From Actinomycetes bacterium (GTDB lineage Bacteria > Actinomycetota > Acidimicrobiia > Acidimicrobiales > Microtrichaceae), in NCBI GenBank assembly GCA_023389745.1, contig JAEWED010000154.1, positions 1 through 6,276 on the forward strand: a stretch of 6,276 bases of DNA. The letters are read 5' to 3'. A model generated the notes under the pieces. That model was not told the origin of the DNA. It ran no database searches and worked only from the letters and a program-made list of their open reading frames with translations. The position numbers and the translations under genes were made by a program. Numbering within the stretch: position 1 is the stretch's first letter; each line of letters begins with the position of its first letter. Positions 6,172 through 6,276 of this stretch are shown one piece after another.

Positions 6172-6276
6172 TCAGGGGCGCGTCCGGGAGGGCGTGCTCA
6201 GGGGCGGTGGCGACTCGACGGGCCCGTCGGCCAGGTCGACGTCATAGGACGGGTCGCCCCGCCGGCGCGGTGACGC
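6172..6276 (-). CDS. C-terminal tail of an unidentified upstream protein
   Basis: An open frame enters from the right edge and ends at TGA (6172-6174), 44 bases before alaS. Its 34 visible residues include RRRGDPSYDVDLADGPVES and a Pro/Ser/Thr-rich end (PPPLSTPSRTRP). The codons have the GC-rich third positions of the neighbouring genes; one alternative frame stops early and the other ends at an earlier TGA. In other Actinobacteria small hypothetical proteins (DUF948 and DUF6167 types) lie upstream of alaS, so this may be the disordered tail of one of them, but 34 residues are too few to name it. Being on the same strand and close by, it probably shares the alaS transcript. Confidence 0.5.
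   Translation of the reverse strand, partial: ASPRRRGDPSYDVDLADGPVESPPPLSTPSRTRP

Overview
The window is high-G+C DNA (GC-rich third codon positions throughout) in which every supported gene lies on the minus strand. The order alaS > ruvX (yqgF) > mltG > aroE is a conserved actinobacterial housekeeping cluster. The DUF4388-type gene that follows, together with the divergence of the flanking sequence from streptomycete or mycobacterial relatives, suggests a non-model Actinomycetota lineage, possibly Acidimicrobiia. That taxonomic guess is an inference from context and style, not a database result.

Layout in the direction of transcription (high to low coordinates): the last 34 codons of an unidentified upstream gene (6276-6172); a 44-base gap holding the alaS ribosome binding site; alaS, complete, alanyl-tRNA synthetase (6127-3524); ruvX, sharing one base with alaS (3524-3081); mltG, a membrane-anchored endolytic murein transglycosylase with a long Pro/Gln/Arg-rich cytoplasmic tail (3075-1591); aroE, shikimate dehydrogenase, overlapping the mltG stop (about 1594-758). 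Next comes the only sizeable intergenic stretch, 182 bases (757-576), with four copies of a GC-rich palindromic repeat, a possible sigma-28/WhiG-like promoter and a perfect short hairpin. The window ends in a DUF4388 (PATAN-type) gene that runs off the left edge (575-1).

The four central genes are joined by overlaps or a 5-base gap, so they are probably co-transcribed and translationally coupled. Their jobs differ: tRNA charging, a YqgF-family RNase H-like nuclease, control of glycan strand length, and aromatic amino acid synthesis. They do not form one pathway; the linkage is a conserved genome-organisation feature. The DUF4388 gene probably has its own promoter.

I see no mobile element, CRISPR array, tRNA or rRNA gene, defence system or biosynthetic cluster. 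The points most worth a second look are the palindromic repeat block with its possible promoter, the missing conventional start codon of aroE, and the repetitive MltG tail. Most of the window is ordinary core genome.
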